Source: Synaphobranchus kaupii (Eukaryota > Chordata > Actinopteri > Anguilliformes > Synaphobranchidae). Taken from it: a stretch of 64,000 bases of DNA. Position 1 is the first letter of the stretch, and every line of letters starts with the position of its first letter. Location: NCBI GenBank assembly GCA_029718625.1, contig CM056383.1:20685930-20749929 (forward strand), written 5' to 3'. The notes beneath the pieces were generated by a model, which searched no databases, had not been told where the DNA came from, and saw nothing but the letters and a program-made list of their open reading frames with translations. The position numbers and the translations under genes were made by a program. Below, piece by piece: positions 22,526 through 33,926 of this stretch.

Positions 22526-24339
22526 ATTCTTCTGCGCTGCACATCCTGCATGTTCTACTACACGCCGGGGAAAAAAGAATCGGAAATCCTGCAAATTCTA
22601 CGTAAAAGCTAAGTGATGTCAAGCTCCTTATTCTTAAGTTTTATGGTCTGCTAGACAAAGAAGAAAGGGCGATATATTCAAAATAACATTCAGTTATTCG
22701 AAATGTGCTTCCCTGCATGCATGACTGCACACTGTCAGCGAAAACGAATGGGATTCCTGAATTTGTTGCTAAAGCTAAGTGACTGCAAGTGTCATTTAAG
22801 CTTATGGTCCGCTATGGAAACTGGCGATATTCAAATAACATTTCCCGGACAAGGAAGGGCGATATATTCACGTTGCGTAAGCTGGCTATTTAAAGCGTGC
22901 GTCCTGTCGTGTAACCCGGGAACTTATTGCTTGTATTCGAAACCTTCCAACTGTGATTGCTAGCTAACATTAACAGACTTATATTGGCTTCAGAGGTATA
23001 AAACGCCACGGTAACCTTTATATGATCCTTGGGCTAACCTAAACGGTAAGCATACACCCTGCCCTGGAATATTGGTTGGTCATGTTCGCATACTCGCTGC
23101 CTCGTTCTGGAAGTGGGAGACCAAAGAGATCTGATACTTCGTGGACGCGGTCCGACTAGGCTATTCATTGAACTGGCTTCTGATACGAGAGGTTCGTGGC
23201 GTTCACGGATGCTGATACGTAAGTGGGGAGAAAATAAATAAATGAATAAATAAACAAATGTGACAATGATTAGTCTACATAGTTCAGGTCCTAACGCACT
23301 GCTGCTCCAACTATTATCGTAACTAGTTCTGCGTCTGTAATCGGTAATGATGTGAAGACTAGGCCTACCGTTGACCGGGTATGTAATTGTACATTCTATA
23401 TCTTGCACGTTATTCGCGTTGGCCGATCTGTATCTGTATCCTGCATGGTATTTTCATTTATCGGGACATAATTGCGCTCGTAGGCCTACTGCATCTGCGT
23501 AGCCTACTCAGATAGCTAGCTAATAGTTTTCAGGTTGAATTTAAGTGTTGTAGCCTATTCATCATTATTACGGCTAAATTGTATCATTGCCAGGGATTTG
23601 TAGGCTATATTAGCCTAGCATACTACTGATTGCAGACAACCCTAATTCACATTGCAACATTACGCGTGTAGCTTTTTGTGGATACTACTAGGGGAGAACC
23701 GGACGAAAGAAACACGGGACGAAAGAATAACATTGATTTTCGCGAAAACTACAGAAACCCGAATACCGTAGATCAGTCAGTATGTGACACATGTGTAATC
23801 ATTTCACTCTGCAAAGAACCAGTGATGTGCGTCCCATTTTGGCGGAGTGCTAGACCGAAGTTATTTTGACCGCTGAAAGTAAAATATCGAAACCGGAAGT
23901 GTTTTTCGGTTGTATAAGTGTGTTTATGTTTTGAATTTTCCAAACATGCATAATTTTCTTAACACAACTGTTGACTCAAGGACAGCATAGGTTTCGAATG
24001 GCATGCTTGCGAGACACTTAGCTGCTAGCCAAGTTGAAAGCAAGCGAGACACGAGTGGGACGAAAGACACACTGTTAAAAGGCAGTGGTGAAAATCAATG
24101 CACAACCTTGGAATGCGTATTGACCCCATCAGAACCGAGTATTCAACAATGCCGTGGTATAATAAGCATCAATAAATGATGTCTAGTAGCTATTAATAAA
24201 GGTGAGTTGCTATTAAATCATCAATTTCAGACCGTTTAACGTTGCGATGCAAAATTCTATTAATTATGCAACATTATGCTCTTGACGCATGGTTGATTTT
24301 CATGGATTTCAAACTTATAGCAAAGTGGGTAGGCGGAGC
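22526..24339 (+). other. Decayed 5' interior of the Ngaro-like element
   Basis: No gag can be recognised. A partial tandem duplication of about 170 bp (22600-22720 versus 22770-22890) shares GCTAAGTGA, TTATGGTC and AAGGGCGATATATTCA. 23020-23460 has no recognisable content. A pogo-like terminus lies at 23689. Confidence 0.5.
23689..24105 (+). mobile_element. Possible terminus of a second pogo-like family
   Basis: After TA comes GGGGAGAACCGGACGAAAGA, followed by CGGGACGAAAGAATAAC and, at 24056, GTGGGACGAAAGACACAC. The layout (a G-rich end with repeated 14-bp boxes) is the same as the GGGGACAGTTGCAAC ends of the pogo at 20162, but the box sequence differs (GGGACGAAAGA). No partner end or transposase was found, so the call is tentative. 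Confidence 0.45.
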
Positions 24340-26342
24340 AAGAGGTCCAATTTCGGGGCTGGAATATCCGCACTTGGATTAAAGCCTTCTACGCCTGTCA
24401 ACGTCCCAGAGCTGGGAAAAGCTCTGAAGAAGCATTAAACTCGTTGTCCATTGTTATTAATTGGTCTAATTCAGGGCTTTCAGCCGGATTTCTTTCCTTC
24501 CAAAATAAAGTCTCAGGTTTCCCTAATTTTCAATCAGCTGTAAACGAACCCGAAATAGTGAACAAACTGCTTGCCAGAGAGGTCGAAAAGGGTTATATGA
24601 TTGGCCCGTTCGATAGCACGCCATTTCCAATATTCCGCATCAATCTTATAGGAGCAGCCACACGTAAATATTCAGAAAAAAGCGCCTAATCGACTTATCC
24701 GCCCCTCATAATAACTACGCCCAAGCTATTAACAGTATCATCCCCCCGCAACCATTTTCCCTGTTTTACGCAACCACGCGATTCAATTTATCAAACATGC
24801 CGGTAAAGGAGCTTGGCTCGGTAAAGCCGACATAACGGATGCATTTAAAAAATCATGCCTCTCCATCCATCCCAATGGCATTTGTCGGCGTCATGTGGGT
24901 AATAAAAAATGTAGGCCTACTTTTTCGGTCAGGCTTACTTTTGGTTGTCATAGGCTAGCAGTCCCCCTTTTCGATACATTTTCGGAAGACTTGCTGGATT
25001 CTCCTTAACTGCAATTGCTCCGTCTTACACCTGCTAGACGACTTCCTAGTGGTAGATTTTCCATACTCCCAGGCGGATCGTCGCGTTACACCATTTAAAA
25101 TAAATAAATAAACACGTTTAATGAAATGGGCGTTCCTCTATCCGAGGAAACTTTTAAATGGCCTAGTGTTATGAGTTTCTGGGCATTATTTTAGATAAAC
25201 GTGCAGGCTCTCAGCCGTCGGATAAATTGGCCGGCATTCGGGAAGCTATCAAATATACCGAGAACGCAGAATCTCTTTAAAAAATTTTTTTTTTTTAAAA
25301 AGAACCGCTCTCCCTATTAGGTCATTTCAACTTGCTATGCGAATTATCCCTCAGGGATAATTGTGTAATTGATTGGAGGGTATTTATATACCTCCCGGTG
25401 CATTGTCTGTATTTCCATTTGACTCTGAAGAAGACGTCGTTGACGTCGAAACGTCAGTCGTATTAAAATATTATTATTTTTTGCTCTGAGCTCTGTGTGC
25501 TCCAGTCCTCCTTATCTCGGGTTAGTCCTAGCGAAGTAGTCCGGGTTTGGTATTCTTTCTATTCACTGGTCCTTCTGTTGAGCACCTACAGTTCCTTGTT
25601 TATATAGCCGGCTTGTAGCGCGTTTGGGATCACCCCCTTTTTACTTTGTATCCCTCAGGGACGTTCTAAGACCAATCATGGGTCAAAATATCGCTAACTT
25701 TGGCCGATCTTCAAAAACCGGAAATGCTACTGAATGAAGAACCGGCTCTAGTGGTGAGCCGAGCAAATGATCTGACTCACTGAAAATAGCCGGAATGCCC
25801 ATCTCTAAACGGCATCCCGTTTTTCATAACGACTACGTCGAAACATCAGCTACTTTAAAATTCTTTACCGACGCAGCGCTTTCTATTGCTTTTGGGGGTT
25901 TTTATAATACTGTGGTTGCAGAAACATGGCCTAAAGAGCTACAACTCTGCCTCGCAATATTCAATTTATAGCTTTGCTCGAACTATACCCAATCATCGTT
26001 GCTTGCATCCTATGGGAAACAGCTGGCCAAGGAAACAAATTTTGGCCTATTGCGACAACCAAGCCACCGTCAACATCATTAACAAAGGACGCTCATCTGT
26101 CCGTTTCATCAATAGGCTAGTAGACGCCTGGACTGGATTGCGTTATGCATAACTGGATTTGGACTTGCGTTATGAAAAAATTCACGCTTCGCGCTGTTCA
26201 TTCACCTGGGCTCGACAATAAAATTGTTGATGCCTCGTCCCGATTTAAATTCCAGGAATTCCAAAACCGTGCGCCAATGCAGCCCCTGCTGCAAACCTGT
26301 CTGCCTAGCATTCGATCTAATTCCTTTAAATGGTTAACTTAG
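24340..26342 (+). pseudogene. Ngaro/DIRS-type pol: reverse transcriptase and RNase H remnants
   Basis: RT blocks visible in shifting frames are KLLAREVEKGYMIGPFDSTP, FPIFRIN and GAATRKYS (24444-24689), RLIDLSAPHNN and INSIIPPQPFSLFYATTR (24690-24790), and LLDDFLVVDFP near 25030-25070, which is the catalytic Asp-Asp box in this order. RNase H/DIRS blocks follow: TDAALSIAFGGFYNTVVAET (25870-25930), ILAYCDNQATVNIINKGRSS and VRFINRLVDA (26040-26130) and FTLRAVHSPGLDNKIVDASS (26180-26240). There are many stops and at least five frameshifts, plus a 291-bp insertion at 25358. No recombinase domain is visible. Confidence 0.8.
25358..25648. mobile_element. 291-bp insertion with 13-bp target duplication, class unknown
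   Basis: TATCCCTCAGGGA occurs on both sides (25345-25357 and 25649-25661). Removing the insert restores the Ngaro frame as RIIPQGRSKTN. Inside, CTGAAGAAGACGTCGTTGAC followed by GTCGAAACGTC resembles a phrase common in Penelope-like elements and partly matches a hammerhead core. A 13-bp duplication suggests a retro-insertion such as a SINE or Penelope-like fragment. Confidence 0.75.
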
Positions 26343-26429
26343 CTTCGGAAATTGCCTTTAGGTGGCTGGTACATATACATATACTACAAATACAACTTCA
26401 GTAGTTAGAATGGCCCTAGGTATACGGGC

Positions 26430-27660
26430 GCCATGAAGCCAATGTTATGCACAGCATCCTCCTCGACCTCTAGGGAGAAGACCAACAGGCGTTGGTATGG
26501 TATTAATTGGCATGGACCTGAAGGGATGAAGAGCTTCTCCCCCATAGGCATGTCAGGCTTCATCCGTAGCCAAAAGGTCACACATAGTTCTTCATCACTA
26601 CACATAGAACTCCCCTGATTAGTTTTGCTCCCATGGAAGTCCAACAGGCGTTGGTACACATAGCCACTGATCAACGTAATGTTAGAGGACCGAGAGCTGG
26701 AAGGTCACACATAGTTCTTTATCACTAGACATAGAACTCCCCTGATTGGTTTTGCTCCCATGGAAGTCCAACATGCGTTGGTACACATAGCCACTGATCC
26801 ATGTAAATGTTAAAGGGGCCTTGAGTCGAAGGACAGGACGGCTACATCGGCGGCTGAAAGGTCACACATTGTTCTTCACACTACACATAGAATTTCCCTG
26901 GTTAATTTAACGTTCTGGCTCCCAGGGGAAGTCCAACATGCGTTGGTACACATAGCCACTGATCCATGTAATGTTAAAGGGCCTTCTGCTGAAGGACAGG
27001 ATGGGTTCATTGGTAGCCGGAAGGTCACACATTGTCTTTATCACTACACATAGAACTTCCTGGGGTTGGTTTACGCTACATCTGGCACAGGGGAGTCCAA
27101 CAAGCGTTGGCACACATAACCACTGATCCATGTAACGTTAGAGGGCCTCGTGCTGAAGGACAGTATGGCTTCATCGGTAGCCAGAAGGTCACACATTGTT
27201 CTTTACCACTACACAGAGAACTTCCTGGGGTTATTTTGCACTGCATCTGGCACAGGGGAGTCCAACGGGCGTTGGTGCACATAGCCACTGATCCATGTAA
27301 CGTTAGAAGCACCTTGTGCTGAAGGACAGTATGGCTTCATCGGTAGCCAGAAGGTCACACATTGTTATTCATCACTACACATGGATTTCCTGGGGTTGGT
27401 CTGCACTCCATCTGGCGCACAGGGAAGTCCAACGGGCGTTGGTGCACATGGCCACTGATCTATGTAACGTTAGAAGGACCTTGTGCTGAAGGACAGTATG
27501 GCTTCATCGGTAGCCAGAAGGTCACACATTGTTCTTCATCACTACACATGGATTTCCTGGGGTTGGTCTGCACTCCATCTGGCGCACGGGGGAGTCCAAC
27601 AGGCGGTGCACATGATATTGATCGTGTGGTATTGGGGGGGCCTTGAGCTGATGGACAGAT
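26430..27660. repeat. Tandem repeat, period about 165 bp, about 7 copies
   Basis: AAGGTCACACATTGTTCTTC-like phrases recur near 26573, 26701, 26857, 27021, 27186, 27351 and 27517. Each unit also has CTTCCTGGGGTTGG, GTCCAAC(A/G)GGCGTTGG and CACTGATCCATGTAACGTTA. Spacing settles at 164-166 bp in the last five units; the first are shorter. Open frames within it are by-products. It occupies the place where the recombinase gene should be. Confidence 0.9.
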
Positions 27661-27741
27661 TGGCTTCCTCCGAGGCGAGGGGTCGTTGCACGGTCATCAC
27701 GTGTGCACAATGCTGGCAGCACTTGGCGTATGGTTGTTTTT

Positions 27742-27887
27742 GGGGTTGTGTAGCTGCCCTCGCCGCCATACCCATGCTTGCTCGCGTGGATGGGCAGGAG
27801 GGCTTGAACAGAACCATACCGCCAAACCTAAAATGTATTGTTTCATAATGTCAATAAAGTTATTTGAACAACAGTGGCCTGACTGAA
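27742..27887 (+). repeat. Split direct repeat B1
   Basis: It starts GGGGTTGTGTAGCTGCCC and ends AACAGTGGCCTGACTGAA, with the polyadenylation-like AATAAAGTTATTTGAAC inside. It matches B2 (28635-28784) almost fully; B2 has 3 extra bases (GTG). It is joined without a gap to A2. Confidence 0.9.
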
Positions 27888-28070
27888 ATCGAGCATAGCG
27901 TCAGTTCAGGCAGCTCACGAGAGTGAAACCTGGCCATAGATAATCAGCTGACAGCTCAGCTGAGTAGTGACGATTCACCCATCAGTCCATTCACATAACA
28001 AGGCGGTCTATTTAACCGCCTCGCCCTACCATGGTGGATCCCCTGTCAGCACACCCGCTGCACACAAAAA
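27888..28070 (+). repeat. Split direct repeat A2
   Basis: Second copy of A1, beginning ATCGAGCATAGCGTCAG directly after B1. In intact Ngaro elements the A2 copy sits between B1 and B2. Here about 560 bp separates A2 from B2. Confidence 0.9.
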
Positions 28071-28179
28071 TCCCCGCTCCACCCCAGCTCCATCCTCTTC
28101 AGTTCCCCATTGCACACATACACCTAGCCTATATCGCTCCTGCATGAATCACTAACATTTTTCGAGTGCCTACTGATTT

Positions 28180-28600
28180 CTTTTCCTCTCTCCTTGCCGA
28201 AGCGGTAGCTATAGATCAACAAACATTGTTCTCCAGAAGCAGACGGTCAGCTCCAGCTCCATGCATGTACCCAGCTATGATGCACCTGCCGGGCTTCAAT
28301 CAGTCTTCCTCACAGGCTCCTTATACATTGACATTATCATATGTTCGGTCTGCAAATTTCTATTCCGTAATCAGCATTTTAGTAACCTGTGCCAGTCAGC
28401 GGCGGATGGACTTCCCCCTCAGAGTCAGGTTCTGCCCAAGGTTTCTTCCTGCTAACAGCAGGGAGTTTTTCCTTGCCACTGTCACCCTAGGCATGCTCTA
28501 CGGGGGTTCAGGCCCGGTTCCTTGTAAATTGTTGTGATAATGACACTTAAAAGTGCCATATATATATAACTGACTGAATGGAATCTGTCAAAACCATTCT
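28180..28600 (+). mobile_element. L2-type LINE 3' end inserted between A2 and B2
   Basis: CCCAAGGTTTCTTCCTGCTA followed by GGGAGTTTTTCCTTGCCACT is the conserved 3' phrase of fish L2 LINEs. It is followed by AAAAGTGCCATATATATATA and a GACTGAATGG tail. No coding part remains. Its left edge is uncertain (28071-28260). Confidence 0.75.
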
Positions 28601-28634
28601 CAGTGCTGCGGTTCTGTTCTAGCGTAACCCTATT

Positions 28635-28784
28635 GGGGGTTGTGCAGCTGCCCTCGCCGCCATACCCATGCTTGCTCGCGTGGATGGGCGGGAGGGCTTG
28701 GTGAACAGAACCATACCGCCAAACCTAAAATGTATTGTTTCATAATGTCAATAAAGTTATTTGAACAACAGTGGCCTGACTGAA
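28635..28784 (+). repeat. Split direct repeat B2
   Basis: Right terminus of the Ngaro-like element, a near-identical copy of B1. The next base, 28785, resumes the pogo PHD-finger coding sequence. Confidence 0.9.
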
Positions 28785-28806
28785 CTGTGAGTCGGATGAG
28801 GACTGA

Positions 28807-29993
28807 ATTGTTTCTTGAATTGTTTTGTTGAAAACTAATTTTACGTTCACTGGAATAAAACATCAGTTTTTAAATTAAATTTTAATGAAACTAAATGAAA
28901 TTCTAACAAAATTAAATTAAATTTTTAAGGGATGAAATGAAATTCTAATGTAATTAAATTACATTTTTAAGGGATTAAATGTAATTATAATGAAATTAAA
29001 TGACATTTTTAAGGGATTAAATTAAATTCTAATACATTTATTTTTGAACAGTTTGCTGCTGATTTCAGAATTCAGGTTTGCTGGTCAGCTTTGCAGTTTT
29101 GTATTGAGAAAAATATTCAATAAACGTTTGAACTTTGTTACATTGCACATTGTTTAATTATTCCTGTCAAACACTGAAAGAGATTTGTAAGAGATTGAAT
29201 AGCCTACCCGGCAACATCTGCACATTGACGTAAGATGGGTGTATGTTCTATGCATAAACAAATAAAACTCAGTAACTGTTATTTCCACAGAAATACTATA
29301 CTATTATTGTAAAACAACAAATTCTCATTCACAAAAAGCCCCAGAAATCAGGGTGATTCTACTTCCTGCAGCCTACTTAAGACAACGCCGCCGCACTAGA
29401 GGCTACCCTTTAGCTAGGAGGTACTTAACATGAACTGCTTTATGTACCTCCTTGCTGTGAAACATGCTTTTTCTCTGTGATGAATGCTACAATGTTAGCT
29501 AGCTGTTATTTCACAAAATACAGGATCACTGTTCTTCAAGAGTAGGTGGGGTTTCAGATGAAATTACTTCATGATACTGAGCAATAACTTCCCTTGCTCA
29601 AAAAAAAATAATTCTGGAATGAATTTGCATGTTGATCTGGTGCCCTCTTGTGGACATTTTTTAAACTGCATCGTAGTGAGTCACCTGACAGTGACATTGA
29701 CACAAAAGGCAAAGGTTAATTAATACAGTTAAATGTATTTTTTTACATGTTGCAACTGTCCCTAGGCTTGGGGACAGTTGCAACATCTGACGACTTCCAT
29801 TAAAATAAATTTTGATGAACTATATGTCAAATGTGATCATCTTTAAACGTATAGGTATAGGTTTGGGTAATTAGTAGACATATGTAAATTGAATATATTA
29901 AACTTTGGTTGGTCTAGTCTAAATAATCTCTGAGTAATTGAGAGTAATTGAGAGAAATGCAAAAAATTGTTGCAACTGTCCCCAGTCTCCCCC
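28807..29993 (+). other. 3' region of the pogo element
   Basis: After the transposase stop, an AT-rich tandem repeat (28870-29035, period about 50 bp, phrase TTTTTAAGGGATTAAAT) is followed by about 900 bp without recognisable coding. Two inverted or direct copies of the GGGACAGTTGCAAC box (29751-29790) lie inside the right terminus. Confidence 0.7.
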
Positions 29994-29995
29994 TA

Positions 29996-30771
29996 CCCCA
30001 TGATGCAATAATACACCTGTTTACCCTGGACGTTTAAATTAATATCACTCCGCACGCCCCCGCAGCAAAAACTTTCTGATGCTGGGCTGGAGGCGAGAGA
30101 AATCATGTCCGTGAGTGGACATAAAATCGAAAGCTACTGGAAACCAAATCCACTGGAAAGGAAATTAACGGTGGAGTGACATTCTCACTGGAGAGCCGTA
30201 GATTCGTCTCTTTTATGCTAGTAATGATAGCAACAGTTTAGGCTTACAGCTGATTGATGAAACCAGTTCAAACATTAAATCTGCAGATAAAAAAAGTTTG
30301 TATTCGGCACGTTAGCTACAGCAACTTTAATCTAATGTTAGCAAACCGTTTTTGTGGTTACAGGTGCAGTATTTATTCAGTTTGGAAATACGGATTTAGT
30401 AGGAATTTAGCTAGCTAGGCTTAGTAATTAGCTGTAAGTTAACGTGAGAAACATAGCCTATCGACTGGTTGTGTGAAAGCAAGTTAACGTTGCTTCACAT
30501 GTGTATAGGCTATATATAGATAACTGTTTTAGCTAACGTTATAACTATTGCATTATATTATTATTATGATTATTATGTTATGTTATTAGCACATAACGCT
30601 AGCTATTAGTCCATTTGCTAGCCAGCATTCCATTCCTAGCTTTGCTTATTTTTGTGTTGCATGGCAACAGCTACACTGGGGACTATTTTCTCTGCTGCTG
30701 AATTTAAATTCATAACGTTAATTAATTGTTTTATTGAAAGTGTGCCTTGTCCTTATATATTATTTACAATA
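29996..30771. other. Residual sequence of the outer 13.3-kb unit
   Basis: No transposase or other gene can be read here. The sequence left of the pogo (20095-20160) and right of it join at a single TA to give one continuous repeat-like sequence. Confidence 0.45.
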
Positions 30772-30773
30772 TA

Positions 30774-31329
30774 CAGTACTGTGCAAAAGTCTTGGGCACC
30801 TGAGATTTTTTGTGTCCATTTGTTGGACACAAAATGTTTATTTTTTTACTCTTCTGCATCAGTGTAAAAGGAGCAGATTTTAGATTTCCAAATATTCATT
30901 TTCCAAAAAATTCATTGAACTATCTTCAGCGAAAAGAAGAACAAGGAGTTCTGCAACAGATGGTATGGCCACCACAGAGCCCTGATCTCAACATCATCGA
31001 GGCTGTCTGGGATTACCTAGACAGACAGAAGCAAGCGAGACAGCTAAAGTCTGCAGAAGAACTGTGGCAAGTTCTCCAAGATGCTTGGAACAACCTACCA
31101 GCTGATTTTCTTTTAAAACTGCACCCGAAGAAAATTGATGCAGTTTTAAAGGCACATGGTGGTCACACCAAATATTATAATATATTGATTTGACTTAGTT
31201 TTTTACTGTTTACTGCTCTTTATAGTCAATTGTTTGATATTTACGAACTTTTAATTTCATTATTTTTGAAAGCATCTTCGCTTTACAAGTTTTTTTTTTA
31301 CATGTGCCTAATACTTTTGCACAGTATTG
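30774..31329 (+). mobile_element. Internally deleted Tc1/mariner element (556 bp)
   Basis: The left end CAGTACTGTGCAAAAGTCTT and the inverted right end CAATACTGTGCAAAAGTATT, with TA on both sides (30772-30773, 31330-31331), define it. It codes a transposase C-terminal fragment, WPPQSPDLNIIEAVWDYLDR to FLLKLHPKKIDAVLKAHGGH (about 30930-31190), which keeps the third catalytic acid (Glu). The DNA-binding half and the first two Asp are deleted. Confidence 0.95.
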
Positions 31330-31354
31330 TAACTGGCAACCGTTTTATGAAAGC

Positions 31355-31495
31355 AATAAGGTAACTCGACGCTGTACAATATCGTCAATATAGTCACAGT
31401 TAAAGGGTTGCCGGCCTTTAACTTCGCGTCGGGCCTAACAACACCCTTTAACTGTGACTATATTGACGATATAGTACTGCGTCTCTTACCTTATT
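31355..31495. repeat. Palindrome, two arms of about 52 bp
   Basis: AATAAGGTAA through ATAGTCACAGTTAAAGGG (31355-31407) pairs with CCCTTTAACTGTGACTATAT through TTACCTTATT (31444-31495) with a few mismatches. The 36-nt centre contains a smaller GC-rich hairpin (GCCGGCC...GGGCC). Non-coding. Confidence 0.85.
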
Positions 31496-31535
31496 ACTTA
31501 ATTATGAAATACTGAAATATAACATTACTGTAAAC

Positions 31536-32384
31536 TAGGGGTGTTAACGATTAATCGTTGATCGATTAATTGCCGTTAATAATTTGATCGATCGACCATT
31601 TCAAATTTAACGATCAAATTGAACTATTTGCGGTCTCATCTTAATTGTGTCAATGGGAGCTGTTGGTGAAATGCAATCATTAAGTTAAACACAAGGGGGC
31701 GCGCAATTAGGAAACATGTTATTAACTTTACACAGAAGAAGACTCACTCGACCATGAAGCACGCTACTTATGCGTGCCTGGGACATCGGTCCCATCGGAA
31801 CGCGTATTTTCAGCAGCTTTCAAACCGACTGCGCACACGACTCACCCCTGATAACGTAAACATGCTTATATTCTTAAATAAAAATCAGCAGGCCTAGGTA
31901 TTTACTGCACTTATGCAGTTTAAGTTTTAAACTGAGGCCTGAGCTGTCGTAGTTTGTCGTAGCTTTCTCATTTCAAGAGGGAACCTATTATAGCGCTGTT
32001 TTCAAAAACGTTATTTATCTTTATCTATTTCATAATCATTTTGCAAATTTAAGTTTTTAATTAAGGCTCATCTTATTTTTGTATATGTCATAGACGTACG
32101 TGTTAGTCACTGATTCGCCTCGGAAGAGTGAGCGCAATTTCCCGTGCCTTATTAAAATATCATACTTAAACAAAACAGCGTTCATAATTATATTTGTGTT
32201 ATGCTATGAAACAGGCGTATTTCTCAAATGTTTCAATAAAGCTTTGATTGAGGAAAAAAACATGCATTTTGTATTTTCTATGTCATAAGCTATTTTTAGC
32301 TGTTTTGTTATCGATTGATCGATTGATTGTTCATTAACGTTGACGACTATCGATCAAGGAAATTCCTTAGAATTTGCAACCCTC
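31536..32384 (+). mobile_element. Non-autonomous hAT element (849 bp)
   Basis: It is flanked by the exact 8-bp duplication CTGTAAAC (31528-31535, 32385-32392). The ends TAGGGGTGTTAA and, inverted, GAGGGTTGCAAA are related but diverged. Subterminal CGATTAATCG and ATCGATCAA repeats are present. Inside is a remnant of the hAT dimerisation domain, GTSVPSERVFSAA (about 31785-31830), then RLTPDNVNMLIFLNKNQ in another frame. Confidence 0.9.
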
Positions 32385-32711
32385 CTGTAAACTATTAAAA
32401 CCGAAATAAAAAGATGTAAAATTGCTATACATCAATTTTATATCATGTGACAATGGTCACGTAGGGAGTTCATATGGCAAAAAAACCCGACCATATAAGA
32501 ATAGTTAAAGGCATTCACTGGGTGGAGCTGACAAGTTCGTTCAGCTGCGCACGATTTTAGGATGATTTCTGATTTATCAACGGGTCATGCGTAGGAACAT
32601 TTATTTGTGCATATGGACAATTTATAAATCTTTCGTAGGAACATTTTAGGAAACGATCATACGCTCACATTTAGGAAGAATTCCAAGATGAATTTATAAA
32701 TGAGGCCCCTG

Positions 32712-32955
32712 GACCCAAAATTTCCTCATTGAATTTAGATAAGACTGAGAGATAAATTCTTAGTTTTCTTTAAATTTAGATGGCTTCACCGTCTCCGCCA
32801 ACGCAGTTGTTAAAAACCTTGGCGTAACTATCGATTCAGACCTATCCCACATTAATAATATCAAAACAGTAGCCTTAGTCGACTTGAGGAATAAATCTAA
32901 ATTAGGGAAGATACTGTCCTTGGAGGATGCTGAAAAAATGGTTTATGCTTTTGTA
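32712..32955 (+). pseudogene. L2-type LINE reverse transcriptase fragment, right part
   Basis: This continues the fragment ending at 19431. It has NLDKTE-like remnants, AVVKNLGVTIDSDLSHINNI, RNKSKLGKILSLEDAEKMVY and AFV, each with a match in the LINE at 7370-7650. The frame is broken by small deletions. It ends at 32955 where the LTR retroelement begins (TGTCATT). Confidence 0.8.
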
Positions 32956-33371
32956 GTGTCATTTACACAATAATTTGGTACTAGTGAGGACGGATAATTA
33001 AAAGGTATACGTCTCAACAGTTCTCACTCAGAGGCACCAATGAATGTGCTGAATGAATATAAAGTAATATAGCTTCACATTAGGTTAACAGTTATGTCAA
33101 TAATATGCACGTATACCCTCGCACGAGTGCCAACTAGTGTTGAGAAAATACATAAATAGAACCTCATACAGTGACCAAATGGTCAGTCTCATAAAATAAA
33201 TGATTAAATCATGATTATGAATTTCAATATTAAATATTAAAATAACAATAACTAATAACTTAATCTGAAGGTGTAATTCTTTAAGGTGGTAGGCTCAAAT
33301 ATATATCCAAATAATAATCAGACCGATGACCAGGTTTAACAAAATATTATTTATTGAACAAACACATCTAA

Positions 33372-33926
33372 AGCCCTATTCGGACAGGATAGGTTTTACA
33401 GGGGGAGGTGTATATATATTATATATATATATATTAAAAAAACAGGCTCAAACGTAGGCTACAGTGGGGCAACGCTTGTGGCAGCTTTAGGTAAGCTATT
33501 GTAGCCTAGCTATAGCCTTACATACATGTTATGGCTTAACACAGTTTTTTTTCAACCTAACGTTAATAAAGAGGTGTAATGCATAATTCCTCACGCTTTT
33601 TGTGGACATGTTTGCCATGCCAACATTGTCTCCACGTAGTTTTTTTTTTTTGGCGCCTGCATCTTTTCAATTGCTCCCTGACAGCGATTTTCTACCAGAA
33701 GCAATCAGTTTGCAGTGAAGATAGGATGTGTAACGTTGTATGACTCGTGGGGAACATTTTTGGTGTGACGACAACATGAAGTAGGCACTCCCATCTCTGC
33801 AATTCTAGACGCTGATTACGGAGATACTTTATCCCGTCCGAATCGGCCATTAACATTACAGACGTCCTGTGGTAATAATTACTTTACAGACATTGTCCTG
33901 AAAACTTATCCCGTCCGAATAGGGCT
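33372..33926. mobile_element. Non-autonomous DNA element (555 bp), 3-bp TAA duplication
   Basis: The ends AGCCCTATTCGGACAGGATA and, inverted, AGCCCTATTCGGACGGGATA differ by one base. TAA lies on both sides (33369-33371, 33927-33929), and the empty site is seen in the partner LTR as ACATCTAAAACTAAC (about 38360). Terminal repeats with a TAA/TTA duplication suggest the PIF/Harbinger superfamily (inference). It has no coding capacity. Confidence 0.9.

Larger units (their letters stand above)
22339..28784 (+). mobile_element. Ngaro-like (DIRS-order) tyrosine-recombinase retrotransposon, decayed
   Basis: The copy shows split direct repeats in the order A1 (22339-22525), coding region, B1 (27742-27887) directly joined to A2 (27888-28070), then B2 (28635-28784). 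That A1...B1A2B2 arrangement is the hallmark of the Ngaro group. The coding region has a DIRS-type reverse transcriptase and RNase H (about 24440-26340). The expected recombinase region is occupied by a 165-bp tandem repeat. An L2 3' end lies between A2 and B2. Flanking pogo sequence joins perfectly without a target duplication, as expected for integration by a recombinase. Confidence 0.85.

Noticed and set aside
26433..27848. Several overlapping frames in both directions
   Set aside because: They are by-products of the 165-bp tandem repeat.
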